Shown: positions 51,790 through 60,523, counted from the first letter of the stretch. The stretch is DNA of 64,000 bases from Microbacterium croceum (GCF_023091245.1 NZ_JAHWXN010000001.1:992001-1056000); one strand, 5' to 3'. Notes: generated by a model not told the origin, from the letters alone. Made by a program: numbers and translations.

Positions 51790-52686
51790 TCAGTCCAGAG
51801 CGATGCCCCAGTGGAGCATCCAGCTCTCGTCCGGGGCGAGTCGGCGTACGCCGAGGCCGCTGTTGAAGGCGTCGGCGGGTGCCGTCATCGGCTCGATCGC
51901 GACCGCGAGCGACTGCCCGGGGTACAGGGGAGTCGTGTACACCTGCACGAAGTCGAAGCCCTCGCCCTGCCAGAGTGTGACGCGGCGGCCGTCCGGTGCG
52001 GTGAGCGAGTGACGCACCAGGCCGTCGGCGTCGCGGGTGAGGTCGGTGAAGCCGGTGTCGAGCGTGACGTCGCCGAGCCGTACCCCGTCGCGCAGACTCT
52101 GCGGTGCGGCGGCGGTGCCCGTCGGGAGCATCCGGTCGTCGGTCTCGAACTGCGTCGCGGCCGGCACGCGCAGCACCAGGTCGTGCGGGTCGACGTCGCC
52201 GATCGTGACGAACGGGTGGGTGCCGAGCGCGACCGGCGCCGACGTCTCGGATCGGTTGGTGAGGGTGTGCGTGACCTCGATGCCGTCGGCCGTCAGCACA
52301 TACGACACCGCGGTCTCGATCAGGTAGGGGTAGCCGGTCTGCGGCACGATCGTCGCGCTCAGGGTGACGGCCGACTCCGTCTGCGCGATCTCGTACGCGG
52401 TGAAGCGCAGCAGGCCGTGGCTCGCGTTCGACAGCTTCGGCTCGGTGATCGCGAGCTGGCGCGGGGTGCCCTCGTCGTCCCAGCGACCGTCGCGCACGCG
52501 ATTCGGCCAGGGGGCCAGCACCACGCCGGAGCATGCCGGAGTCGGCTGGGCGAGCGGATACGGGGGCACGAGGTCGACGCCGCCGATGCGGAGTGAGCGC
52601 AGCGACGCGCCGACCTGGGCGATCTGCGCGGTGACCTCGCCGAGCTGGAGGGCGATCTGGGTGCCGGTGGGGGATGCGGTACTCAC
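51790..52686 (-). CDS. Aldose 1-epimerase family protein (mutarotase)
   Basis: A 298-residue galactose-mutarotase fold protein. LAPWPNRVRDGRW (substrate Arg region), NASHGLLRFTAYE (His), ALGTHPFVTIGD (catalytic His) and VAIEPMTAPADAFNSG (catalytic Glu) are all in the order typical of the family. It interconverts alpha and beta anomers of aldoses in the cytosol. GTG start at 52684-52686. It stands alone; sugar identity is unknown. Confidence 0.9.
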   Translation of the reverse strand: MSTASPTGTQIALQLGEVTAQIAQVGASLRSLRIGGVDLVPPYPLAQPTPACSGVVLAPWPNRVRDGRWDDEGTPRQLAITEPKLSNASHGLLRFTAYEIAQTESAVTLSATIVPQTGYPYLIETAVSYVLTADGIEVTHTLTNRSETSAPVALGTHPFVTIGDVDPHDLVLRVPAATQFETDDRMLPTGTAAAPQSLRDGVRLGDVTLDTGFTDLTRDADGLVRHSLTAPDGRRVTLWQGEGFDFVQVYTTPLYPGQSLAVAIEPMTAPADAFNSGLGVRRLAPDESWMLHWGIALD

Positions 52687-52711
52687 TCCGTCATCGTAGG
52701 GCCCTCGGTGC

Positions 52712-52797
52712 GTTCACAACTCCTCAAGAGCCGGTGCCCTCGGCCTGAACCGGCCCCGGATCACGCCATCGAAGCGGATTCTTGAGGAGTTGTGAAC
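52712..52797. repeat. 86-bp palindromic intergenic repeat, copy D
   Basis: GTTCACAACTCCTCAAG (52712-52728) is a perfect 17-bp inverted match to 52781-52797. Same length and ends as copy A at 7186. Confidence 0.75.
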
Positions 52798-53041
52798 CCT
52801 GCGCATCGGGCACTCTCTCAGCCGCGTCGGCTACAGTGGTCCGGTCGGCTTCGGACAGCCGCGCAGTGCGCGGACGTTTTCCTGTTGAAGTGTGAGTCCA
52901 GGGGCCGATGGTGAGCGTCCATCGACGCGCATGAACCATCACATGAATAGCCCCAGCTCCTCACCGACCGGCCCTTGAGCCGCTCCCCAGGTGCGCGCAT
53001 GCGCGCGGCGCTGTTCTCGTGCGAGAACGAAAGACACATCC
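52798..53041 (+). other. Long leader of the DEAD-box gene with two tiny upstream ORFs
   Basis: Of the 355 bases between genes, the part after repeat D has TACAGT (52832-52837) as a possible -10, then no clear regulatory motif but two overlapping short ORFs: GTG 52911-52934 (MSVHRRA) and ATG 52931-52978 (MNHHMNSPSSSPTGP), joined by ATGA. Near 53000 GCGCGCATGCGCGC is self-complementary. It may control the helicase, as leaders of cold-shock helicases do (inference). Confidence 0.4.
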
Positions 53042-55204
53042 ATGCCCAAGAGCAAGAAGCCCCAGGGTGGCCGTCCGGCCCGCAACTTCGAACCGCGCTA
53101 CGGCGCGAACAAGACGTCGTTCCACGACCGTCACCACGGCGCACCTGCCCGTGACGGCGCGCGCCCCGAGCGCGGCGGACGGTCGGATGCCGGCGAGCGC
53201 CGCAGCGCGCCCGCAGCCGGTGGCTACGACCGCCGCCCCGGCAGCCGCAGCGCCGGACACCGCGGATACCGTCCGGCCGAGGCCGAGGGTGGCGCGCCCA
53301 AGCAGCGCTGGAGCGCGCAGGAGCGCGCAGGACGCGACGAGGCCCGCAGCATCCGCAACCGCGCGGAGTCCGGGCGCCGCGACGCCCCGCACCACCGCGA
53401 CGAGCGTCCGCGTACCGGTGGAGGGTCGTACGACCGCGGCGCCCAGCGTCCCACCGGTCCCGGCACCTACCGCGACGACCGCGGCGGTCAGCGCTTCGGT
53501 CGCGACGAGCGGCCTTCGAGTGGCGGCGATCAGCGCCGTGGCTTCCGCGACGGCGACCACCGCTCCGGTGACAGCGCGCGTCGCGACGACCGCGGCGGTC
53601 AGCGCTTCGACCGCGACGCGCGTCCGCGTCGCGACGACCGCGGAGCCCAGGCCCGTGGCTACGGTGACCGCCCGAACCGTGGCGCCGAGCGTTCGGATCG
53701 GTCGTTCGACGCCGATCGCGCGCGCCGTTCCTTCGACCGCGACCGCACGCAGCGCTCGTTCGACGGTGGCCGGGACGAGCGCCCGCGCACCGGCGAGCGC
53801 AGCCGCCCTGCGACCGGCGGCGCCTACCGCACGGAGCGCGTGCGTCCGTTGACCTCGGACACCCGGGGCCGTCCGGCGCGCAACGAGCGTCCGAGCCGCA
53901 ACGACTGGAACGCCGCCCCGAGTGCTCCGAGCCGCGGAGTGAAGTTCGAGCAGACCGAGGACGTCGTGCACGAGCGCCTCGAGGCGAAGTCCGTGCAGGC
54001 CGTCGAGGTCGCCGATGTGACCTTCGGTGACCTGGGCCTCGGCTCGAACATCGTAGAGACGCTCGCGGGTCTGGGCGCGGCGAAGCCGTTCGCGATCCAG
54101 GCGGCCAGCATCCCGGCCGTCCTCGAGGGCCGCGACGTCCTCGCCCGCGGCCGCACCGGCTCCGGTAAGACCATCGCCTTCGGTGCGCCCCTCGTCGAGC
54201 GCGTGCTGCAGTCGCAGGCGGGCAAGCGCCGCGAGTTCGGTCGCTCCCCGCGAGCGATCATCCTCGCGCCGACGCGTGAGCTCGCGCTGCAGATCGATCG
54301 CACGATCCAGCCGATCGCCCGCAGCGTCGGTCTGTTCACCACCCAGATCTACGGCGGCGTGCCGCAGGGACGCCAGGTGGGTGCGCTCAAGAAGGGCGTC
54401 GACATCGTGATCGGCACGCCCGGCCGCATCGAGGACCTGATCAATCAGGGCAAGCTCGACCTCTCGGACTGCCGCATCGCGGTGCTCGACGAGGCCGACC
54501 ACATGTGCGAGCTCGGGTTCGTCGAGCCCGTGCAGCGCATCCTGCGCCACACGGCCGACGGCAGCCAGAAGCTGCTGTTCTCGGCGACGCTCGACCGTGA
54601 GGTCGCCGCTCTCGTCGACGAGTTCCTGGTGGATCCGGCGGTCTTCGAGGTCGCCGGTGAGGACCAGGGCTCCAGCACGATCGAGCACCGCGTGCTCGTG
54701 ATCGAGCACCGCGACAAGGCCGACATCCTCACTTCGCTCGTCGACCGCGAGGGCAAGACACTGGTCTTCGCCCGCACGCGCGCCTACGCCGACATGCTCG
54801 CCGAGCAGTTCGACGATGCCGGCATCCCGGCGGTCTCGCTGCACGGTGACCTGAACCAGGCCAAGCGCACGCGCAACCTGGAGCGCCTCACCTCGGGACG
54901 GGTCAACGTGCTGGTCGCGACCGATGTCGCCGCCCGCGGCATCCACGTCGACGACATCGACCTGGTCGTGCAGGCCGACGCCCCGGACGAGTACAAGACG
55001 TACCTGCACCGCTCTGGTCGCACCGGCCGCGCCGGTCGCATGGGCCGCGTCGTGACGCTCATCACGCGCCAGCGCCAGCGCCGCATGACCGAGCTGCTCG
55101 ACCGCGCCGAGATCGATGCGCCGTTCGAGAACGCTCGCGTGAACGACGACATCATCGAGGAGATCACCGGTCGCGTGCCGACCGCCGCGCAGCTCACGAG
55201 CTGA
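53042..55204 (+). CDS. DEAD-box RNA helicase with long Arg/Asp/Gly-rich N-terminus
   Basis: A 720-residue ATP-dependent RNA helicase. Residues 1-305 are low-complexity and highly charged, with repeats such as RDDRGGQRFDRDARPRRD. Residues about 315-715 hold the two RecA-like domains: Q-motif FAIQAASIP, Walker A GRTGSGKT, PTRELALQ, GTPGR, VLDEADHM (DEAD), SATLDRE, LVFARTRA, VATDVAARGIH and HRSGRTGRAGR. It probably remodels rRNA or mRNA, perhaps in the cold. Such tails usually bind RNA and drive condensates. Start ATG 53042 (MPKSKKPQG) chosen over an upstream frame extension. Confidence 0.94.
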   Translation: MPKSKKPQGGRPARNFEPRYGANKTSFHDRHHGAPARDGARPERGGRSDAGERRSAPAAGGYDRRPGSRSAGHRGYRPAEAEGGAPKQRWSAQERAGRDEARSIRNRAESGRRDAPHHRDERPRTGGGSYDRGAQRPTGPGTYRDDRGGQRFGRDERPSSGGDQRRGFRDGDHRSGDSARRDDRGGQRFDRDARPRRDDRGAQARGYGDRPNRGAERSDRSFDADRARRSFDRDRTQRSFDGGRDERPRTGERSRPATGGAYRTERVRPLTSDTRGRPARNERPSRNDWNAAPSAPSRGVKFEQTEDVVHERLEAKSVQAVEVADVTFGDLGLGSNIVETLAGLGAAKPFAIQAASIPAVLEGRDVLARGRTGSGKTIAFGAPLVERVLQSQAGKRREFGRSPRAIILAPTRELALQIDRTIQPIARSVGLFTTQIYGGVPQGRQVGALKKGVDIVIGTPGRIEDLINQGKLDLSDCRIAVLDEADHMCELGFVEPVQRILRHTADGSQKLLFSATLDREVAALVDEFLVDPAVFEVAGEDQGSSTIEHRVLVIEHRDKADILTSLVDREGKTLVFARTRAYADMLAEQFDDAGIPAVSLHGDLNQAKRTRNLERLTSGRVNVLVATDVAARGIHVDDIDLVVQADAPDEYKTYLHRSGRTGRAGRMGRVVTLITRQRQRRMTELLDRAEIDAPFENARVNDDIIEEITGRVPTAAQLTS

Positions 55205-55237
55205 GCCGCCTTCCCCACTCAGGGCATCACACCCGAG

Positions 55238-55268
55238 AGGGCCCGGAACCTCGCGTTTCGGGCCCTTT
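55238..55268 (+). terminator. Terminator hairpin after the helicase gene
   Basis: AGGGCCCGGAA (55238-55248) pairs with TTTCGGGCCCT (55256-55266, one G-T), followed by TT, 34 bp beyond the stop. Confidence 0.8.
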
Positions 55269-55353
55269 CGGCGTCATGCCTCCTGAGTCGCGGACGAGGC
55301 GATGGGCATTTCTCCCCTGCGTCCTCGGCGGATTATCCACATAGTCTGGAGTA

Positions 55354-56685
55354 ATGCGCAACAACCGGGGGATCGTTCGTGGTGTGGCACTGCTGCTCGG
55401 AGGGGTGATCGCGCTGACGGCGTTGGCCGGGTGCGCCAGGAAGTCCGAAGACCTCGAGGAGCAGGTCGCGAAGGACCCGGCCGTCTCGTCGATCGAGGAG
55501 ACGGCCGACGGCGAGTACCAGGTGACGCTGGACGACTCGACGCCGCCCGATGACCTCGCCGATATCGCCGGACGGCTGAACGATCTCATCGAGTCCGTGA
55601 CCGATGACGATGTCGTGCTGCGGCTGCGGGCCGGCGCCTGGCAGTGGACGCTCAGCGGTGATGCGGGTGAGCGAGCGGATCTCGCGCAAGCGGTGAGTGA
55701 ACTCGTCGGAGTGGACGGCATCCTGCAGGGCAGGGTCTGGTCCTCCGAGGATGCGCTCGGCATCGAGGCGGTCGCGGAAGCGGGTGTGGAGCCGGTGTCC
55801 GTGGTCATGCCGCTGGCGGATGCGGCTGCCGCGGGACCTCTGACGGGTGGACTGCAGCTCAAGGTCTCGGATGTACACGAACGGTCGACCGTGGAGACGA
55901 GGAATCCCGAAAAAGTGAAGCCCGCGCTCGAGGCTGTCGTCGAGGTGGCGGCGCTCGCCCCGATTCAGAGGTACACGCTCGACGATGAGTCGCTGTCGCT
56001 GCGCATGCGTTCCGTCGAAGGGGCCGCCGCCGCAACACCGGTCGTCGATGCGCTGAATGCCGGTGACTCGGGGGTTGGGGTCAGCCTGATCAGCGGCATC
56101 ATCAGTGCCCCCGCGGCGCAGCAGGACCTCGCTGCCCGTCTCAGCGCGATCCTCACCCCGATCGACGGTGTCATCGGGGCTTCGATCGATACGCATGGGC
56201 CCGCGGCGTTGCACCTGTCGGTGACCACGTCCGATGCCGAATCAGCGGCGACAGTGCAGCAGGCGCTCCTCGCGACACCCGACCTGCAGGCGTTCAACTC
56301 TCTCCAGCTGTTCGTGCTGAAGCAGGACGAACCCGGCACGTGGGCTACGGGTAAGACCATGAAGGAGAGGGGCTTCGTCGAGAACTTCGAGCGGGCGCTC
56401 TCACTCGCCGGCACGGAGGGCGTACGATCCGCCGCGATCGGTCCGCTCGAGCTCGACGTGGTGCTCGAGCACGGAGCCGATGCGGCGGCAGTGGCCCCGG
56501 CGATCAAAGCGGCGGCGCTGCGCGACCAGGAGGCCGAGATCTTCGGCTCGACGAGCTGGGGACCGGAGAAGGACCGCGCGCTCTACTCGTTCGACGTCAC
56601 CGGCAAGCTGCACGTGGATCTGGTGAACGGGTACGGCGACGAGGGTGCCTTCGTCGAGGCCTGGAACGACGCGCCCGACCTCTGA
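55354..56685 (+). CDS. Lipoprotein of unknown function
   Basis: A 443-residue lipoprotein: MRNNRGIVRGVALLLGGVIA then LTALAGC, with Cys27 the lipid site. The mature part is acidic, rich in Ala, Asp and Val, with internal similarity between VVMPLADAAAAGPLTGGLQL and later segments but no recognised domain. It is exported and membrane-anchored. ATG 55354. Single gene bracketed by hairpins. Confidence 0.78.
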   Translation: MRNNRGIVRGVALLLGGVIALTALAGCARKSEDLEEQVAKDPAVSSIEETADGEYQVTLDDSTPPDDLADIAGRLNDLIESVTDDDVVLRLRAGAWQWTLSGDAGERADLAQAVSELVGVDGILQGRVWSSEDALGIEAVAEAGVEPVSVVMPLADAAAAGPLTGGLQLKVSDVHERSTVETRNPEKVKPALEAVVEVAALAPIQRYTLDDESLSLRMRSVEGAAAATPVVDALNAGDSGVGVSLISGIISAPAAQQDLAARLSAILTPIDGVIGASIDTHGPAALHLSVTTSDAESAATVQQALLATPDLQAFNSLQLFVLKQDEPGTWATGKTMKERGFVENFERALSLAGTEGVRSAAIGPLELDVVLEHGADAAAVAPAIKAAALRDQEAEIFGSTSWGPEKDRALYSFDVTGKLHVDLVNGYGDEGAFVEAWNDAPDL

Positions 56686-56722
56686 GTGCGGACGGCGGTC
56701 GTGAGTGCGGCCGGCGGTCGCT

Positions 56723-56778
56723 GAGAGGTCAAGACACGCCGCAGCAGCTGCGTCAGCTGCGGCGTGTCTTGACCTCTC
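56723..56778. terminator. Bidirectional terminator, 23-bp perfect stem
   Basis: Arms 56723-56745 and 56756-56778 pair perfectly over 23 bp around a ten-base loop, between convergent lipoprotein and yaeQ-like genes. It is the longest perfect stem in the window. Confidence 0.85.
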
Positions 56779-56786
56779 GCGGGGTA

Positions 56787-57326
56787 CTACGACAGCTCGT
56801 GCTCGTGGATCGTCGTGGTCGAGGATGTGCCGTTCAGGTCGAGGAAGAGCACCTGCTCGGTCACGGTCAGCGTGAGCGTGTTGCGGCGCGCGATCAGCGG
56901 CACGGCGGCGTCGATGAACCCGGGGTCGAAGCTGTACACGCGGATCGCGTCGGAGCGGTGGATCTTCTTGCCCGCCCATGGCGCCATCACCTTGGCGGGG
57001 TCGCGGTGCGTGTAGACCACCGTGCGCTCGGCGAGGCGGCTGCCGTAGTGCAGGCGTTCGGCGTCGGGTGCGCCGACTTCGATCCAGGCCGTGATCTTCC
57101 CGGTGAGGTCGCGGACCAGCACCGCCGGGTCCTCGGTCGATGAGATGCCGTCGCCGAAGACGATCCCCTCGGTGTGCTCGAGTCCGAGTGCCAGGATGCG
57201 GGTGAGCATGTAGGCGTCGGTCTCGGACGGGTGGCGGGCGACACGCAGCGAGAAGTCGTCGTAGACCCCGCGATCCATGTCCGCCAGTTGAACGTCGAAC
57301 GTGTGGATGGTGGAGCCGATAGCCAT
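56787..57326 (-). CDS. YaeQ family protein (PD-(D/E)xK fold)
   Basis: A 179-residue YaeQ protein: HTFDVQLADMDRGVYDDFSL, RHPSETDAYMLTRILALGLE, ITAWIEVGAPDAERL (the Glu and Asp around WIEVG) and RTVVYTHRDPAK. YaeQ has a nuclease-like PD-(D/E)xK fold with unclear activity; E. coli YaeQ influences RfaH-dependent expression. The ATG at 57324-57326 opens MAIGSTIHT. Confidence 0.88.
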   Translation of the reverse strand: MAIGSTIHTFDVQLADMDRGVYDDFSLRVARHPSETDAYMLTRILALGLEHTEGIVFGDGISSTEDPAVLVRDLTGKITAWIEVGAPDAERLHYGSRLAERTVVYTHRDPAKVMAPWAGKKIHRSDAIRVYSFDPGFIDAAVPLIARRNTLTLTVTEQVLFLDLNGTSSTTTIHEHELS

Positions 57327-57366
57327 AACCGAGAAGCCTACGCGTCCGCGGAGGCGTGCCGGTGCG

Positions 57367-57564
57367 TCATCGTCGCTCGGCGGGCCGGGTCGATGCCTCG
57401 TCGCGGTCGCGGAGGAACACCATGCCGATCAGCACCAGGGAGGCGCCGAGCGCCGCGGCCCCGACGACTGCGATCGTGGTGCCACCGCCCTGGGGCAGGA
57501 TGGTGCCGACGATCGTGGCGGCGAGACCACCGAGGAACAGCAGGGCGACGTATCCACGGAACAT
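57367..57564 (-). CDS. Small membrane protein with two TM segments
   Basis: A 65-residue protein: hydrophobic segments at about 5-21 (YVALLFLGGLAATIVGT) and 30-50 (IAVVGAAALGASLVLIGMVF), then a charged tail RDRDEASTRPAERR. Role unknown. It is upstream of yaeQ on the same strand with a 40-bp gap. Confidence 0.55.
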   Translation of the reverse strand: MFRGYVALLFLGGLAATIVGTILPQGGGTTIAVVGAAALGASLVLIGMVFLRDRDEASTRPAERR

Positions 57565-57594
57565 GCCTTCAACCTAACGGGTGCGCGCGTCGGA

Positions 57595-58638
57595 TCAGAA
57601 GAGCATCGGCTGCGGTGCCGGGGCGGATGCCGTGGCCGGCTCGAACCGCACGGGGCGCACGCGCTGCGGGTAGTCGTCTTCGTGGCGGCCGTCGAGCCCG
57701 TGCGCGCGGATGAGCGGGCGAGCGCGCTTCGCGAGCCATTGCCGGTAGGGCTTGGGCGCCTCGGCGGCGGCGCCGGGGTAGAGGCCGCGGTACGACGACA
57801 CCAGGTCGGGGCGCGCCTCACCGAGCCACTGGAAGAACCACGACTTCACGCCGGCGCGCAGATGCAGTGCGCCGTAGATCACCGTGCGGGCGCCAGCGGC
57901 CTTGATACGGGTCAGGGCGGCGTCGATCGCGGCGATGGAGTCGGTCAGGTGCGGCATGATCGGCATGAGGAAGACGGTCACCCGGAAACCGGCATCCGCC
58001 AGCGCCCGTACGGTGTCGAGCCGCGCCTGGGTCGTCGGTGCTCCCGGTTCGATCGCCTTCTGCAGTTCATCGTCGTACATCGCGATCGACATCTGCACGT
58101 CGACGGGCACGCGCTGGGCGGCCTTCACGAGCAGCGGGATGTCGCGCCGGATCAGGGTGCCCTTGGTGAGGATCGACATCGGAGTGCCCGATGCCGCGAG
58201 CGTCTCGATGATGCCGGGCATCAGCTTGTACCGGCCTTCCGCCCGCTGATACGGGTCGGTGTTGGTGCCGAGTGCCACGGTCTCGTGCTGCCAGCTGCCG
58301 CGGCGCAGCTCCTTCTCGAGCACCTCCACCACATTGACCTTCACCACGATCTGCGAGTCGAAGTCCGCCCCGCCGTCGAGGTCGAGGTACTCGTGCGTCC
58401 CGCGGGCGAAGCAGTAGGTGCAGGCATGACTGCAGCCACGGTAGGGGTTGATCGTCCACGCGAAGGGCATGCGCGACGCACCGGGCACGTGGTTGAGTGC
58501 GGACTTCGACAGCACTTCGTGGAACGTCATCCCGGCGAATTCCGGAGTGGTGACCGTGCGCAGCACGCTGCTGCGGTCTTCCAGTCCCGGCAGCGCAGCG
58601 GCATCGACGTCTCCGACCTTCTGCCCTTGCCACCGCAT
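57595..58638 (-). CDS. Radical SAM protein, Rv2578c-like
   Basis: A 347-residue radical SAM enzyme with CSHACTYCFA (Cys-x3-Cys-x2-Cys cluster motif) preceded by WTINPYRGC, then LGTNTDPYQRAEGRYKLMPG, STLTKGT-type SILTKGTLIRRD and VFLMPIMPHLTD. The layout matches the Rv2578c subgroup of spore-photoproduct-lyase-like proteins, whose activity is not known. The start MRWQGQK is at 58636-58638. Confidence 0.88.
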   Translation of the reverse strand: MRWQGQKVGDVDAAALPGLEDRSSVLRTVTTPEFAGMTFHEVLSKSALNHVPGASRMPFAWTINPYRGCSHACTYCFARGTHEYLDLDGGADFDSQIVVKVNVVEVLEKELRRGSWQHETVALGTNTDPYQRAEGRYKLMPGIIETLAASGTPMSILTKGTLIRRDIPLLVKAAQRVPVDVQMSIAMYDDELQKAIEPGAPTTQARLDTVRALADAGFRVTVFLMPIMPHLTDSIAAIDAALTRIKAAGARTVIYGALHLRAGVKSWFFQWLGEARPDLVSSYRGLYPGAAAEAPKPYRQWLAKRARPLIRAHGLDGRHEDDYPQRVRPVRFEPATASAPAPQPMLF

Positions 58639-58706
58639 GAAGCAAGTCGAACAAAAAGACGAAGAATTGTCAACCCAGAATCGAAGCTAAGTACGAATCT
58701 GAATGC

Positions 58707-59909
58707 TCAGCCGAACGTCGCGTCCAGGGCGGCGCTCAGGTCGGCCAGGAGGTCGTCGGCATCCTCGAGTCCGACCGACAGGCGCAGGTGGCCGAACTTC
58801 CGGAAGGGTTCCGGGTAGGTGGCCACGCGGCCTCCTTCGGTGCCGGTGTGCACGATGAGGGAGTCGTCGTGTCCGAGCGAGAAGCCCGAGGTGATCAGTC
58901 GCAGGTTCGCCACGAACCGGTTCTGCACATCGGGCGACCCCTTCACGGCGAAGGCCATCATGCCGCCGAACCCTCGTCCGCCGAACTGACGCACGGCGAG
59001 ATCGTGATCGGGGTGCGAGGGGAGTCCCGGATAGGCGATGTACTCCACGCGGGGGTCGGCATCGAGCATCTCGGCGACGCGCTCGGCCGAGGAGAAGTGC
59101 TGCCGCAGCCGCAGGGGGAGCGTCACGGTGCCGCGCTGGATCTGCCAGGCGTTGAAGGGCGAGATGATGCCGCCGACGTCGACCATCGCGTCGGCCTTGA
59201 TGGGCTCGATGAGGTCGCGTCGTCCGGCGACCGAGCCGCCCATGGCATCGCCGTGTCCGTTGAGGTATTTGGTGAGCGAGTGCACGACCAGATCGGCGCC
59301 GTCCTGGATCGGGCGGTAGAACGGCGGCGGCGAGAAGGTGGAGTCCACCATCAGGAGGGCGTCGGCGTCGTGCGCGATCTCGGCGATGGCGGCCACATCG
59401 GCGACCTTGGTGGTCGGGTTCGCGATCGCCTCGATGCAGACGAGGCGGGTCTCGGGGCGCATCGCCGCGCGGACGGCGTCGAGGTCGCTGATGTCGACGA
59501 AGGTGGCATCGAGTCCGTACCGCCGGGGGAGCAGCTCGGTCCACAGGCGCCAGGTCGCCTCGTAGACGACATCGCTCACGACGACGTGATCCCCGGCCTG
59601 CACGTGGGTGAAGAACACCGCGTGCAGGGCGGCGACGCCGGAGGCGAGGGCGACAGCGTCTTCCGCGCCGTCGAGGGCGGCGAGCTTCTGCTCCAGCGCG
59701 GCCTGGTTGACGCCGGTGTTGCGCGTGTACAGGCCAGGAGCGGTCGCGGACCAGCTGATCTCGCTCGGATCGTCGGGCAGCTGATAGGAGTTCGCCATCA
59801 CGAGCGGGGTGCGCAGCGCCAGGGTCGAGTCGAGCTGATTGCCCGCGTGCACGGCCAGGCTGAGGTCCGACAGGGTGAGCAGGTCTTTGCGGTCGGGTCG
59901 AGCGCTCAT
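58707..59909 (-). CDS. PLP-dependent Cys/Met-metabolism enzyme (gamma-lyase/synthase family)
   Basis: A 400-residue fold-type I PLP enzyme. ATATYxx-type SSxATAPGLYTRNTGVNQ, ASGVAALHAVFF, IEAIANPTTKVADV, DSTFSPPPFYRPI and VHSLTKYLNGHGDAMGG, whose Lys holds PLP, are the family signature. Methionine or homocysteine gamma-lyase, cystathionine gamma-lyase and O-acetylhomoserine enzymes share these. Divergent from an Lrp gene, with homoserine dehydrogenase near, a catabolic sulfur-amino-acid or homoserine role is plausible. ATG 59907-59909 has AAGGAG close upstream; an extension of 24 codons is rejected. Confidence 0.88.
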   Translation of the reverse strand: MSARPDRKDLLTLSDLSLAVHAGNQLDSTLALRTPLVMANSYQLPDDPSEISWSATAPGLYTRNTGVNQAALEQKLAALDGAEDAVALASGVAALHAVFFTHVQAGDHVVVSDVVYEATWRLWTELLPRRYGLDATFVDISDLDAVRAAMRPETRLVCIEAIANPTTKVADVAAIAEIAHDADALLMVDSTFSPPPFYRPIQDGADLVVHSLTKYLNGHGDAMGGSVAGRRDLIEPIKADAMVDVGGIISPFNAWQIQRGTVTLPLRLRQHFSSAERVAEMLDADPRVEYIAYPGLPSHPDHDLAVRQFGGRGFGGMMAFAVKGSPDVQNRFVANLRLITSGFSLGHDDSLIVHTGTEGGRVATYPEPFRKFGHLRLSVGLEDADDLLADLSAALDATFG

Positions 59910-59990
59910 GATGACTCCTTCGTTCCTGCACCCGTCAGGGGTGCCAATCTTCAGCCTAGAGTGCATAATAGACACACGCAATTGTCAATC

Positions 59991-60002
59991 ATGCATATGC
60001 AT
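59991..60002. promoter_or_regulatory. Candidate Lrp/AsnC operator
   Basis: ATGCATATGCAT is a perfect 12-bp palindrome in the 113-bp gap between the PLP enzyme and the divergent lrp gene, 20 bp before the lrp start. A TGCATAAT half-like copy lies at 59963. AT-rich dyads are usual Lrp targets. Confidence 0.6.
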
Positions 60003-60022
60003 CGACATGTCAGGAGGCCACG

Positions 60023-60466
60023 ATGGAGCGGCTGCCCCTCGATCAGATCGATCGCCGTATCCTCGCCGCGCTCACGGAGGACGCCCGTGTGCCTCTGGTG
60101 ACTCTGGCGGCACAGGTGCACCTGTCGCGCAACGCGGTGAAGCAGCGGATGGAGCGCATGGAGCGGCGAGGCGTGATCGCCGGCTACACCGTCACGCCCG
60201 GGCGCGCAGGGGCGTCGCCGGTCTCGGCGATCGTGATGGTCTATCGCAGCGATCGGATGCGCGGCGGGGGCGTGATCGCCGAGATCTCGAAGATCCCCGA
60301 AGTGCGTCGATGCGATGTGATGTCGGGTGATCTCGACCTGCTGGTGACGCTCGAGGCGGAGTCGATGGACCGCATCGGCGAGATCTGGGAGTTCCTGGCC
60401 GCGGTGCCCGGCGTCGCGAACACCGTCACCGCCGTCTCGTTGACGCGCGCGATCGACCGGGACTGA
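60023..60466 (+). CDS. Lrp/AsnC-family transcriptional regulator
   Basis: A 147-residue regulator. N-terminal HTH: LDQIDRRILAALTEDARVPL, VTLAAQVHLSRNAVKQRMER, MERRGVIAGYTVTPG. The C-terminal AsnC effector-binding domain has VMVYRSDRMRG, RRCDVMSGDLDLLVTLEAES and AVPGVANTVTAVSLTR. It presumably senses an amino acid and controls the divergent PLP enzyme, and perhaps the convergent dehydrogenase genes. Confidence 0.92.
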   Translation: MERLPLDQIDRRILAALTEDARVPLVTLAAQVHLSRNAVKQRMERMERRGVIAGYTVTPGRAGASPVSAIVMVYRSDRMRGGGVIAEISKIPEVRRCDVMSGDLDLLVTLEAESMDRIGEIWEFLAAVPGVANTVTAVSLTRAIDRD

Positions 60467-60475
60467 GAACCTCGG

Positions 60476-60512
60476 GGAGAGGCGGGGTATCCCCCTGGAC
60501 CCCCGCCCCTCC
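60476..60512. terminator. Terminator hairpin between lrp and the aldehyde dehydrogenase gene
   Basis: GGAGAGGCGGGG (60476-60487) pairs with CCCCGCCCCTCC (60501-60512) with one A-C mismatch, in the convergent gap. Confidence 0.65.
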
Positions 60513-60523
60513 GCGAGGAGATC

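Noticed and set aside
52961..55009. 682-codon open frame antisense to the helicase
   Set aside because: Produced by the repetitive codons of the sense gene; no recognisable protein.
58639..58706. Short low-GC stretch as a foreign insertion
   Set aside because: Only about 68 bp, lies between two start/stop points and holds no repeat or mobile-element sign.
59961..59990. Promoter made of TTGACA and TATTAT for the PLP enzyme gene
   Set aside because: The two boxes on the minus strand are only 12 bp apart, too short for a standard promoter.
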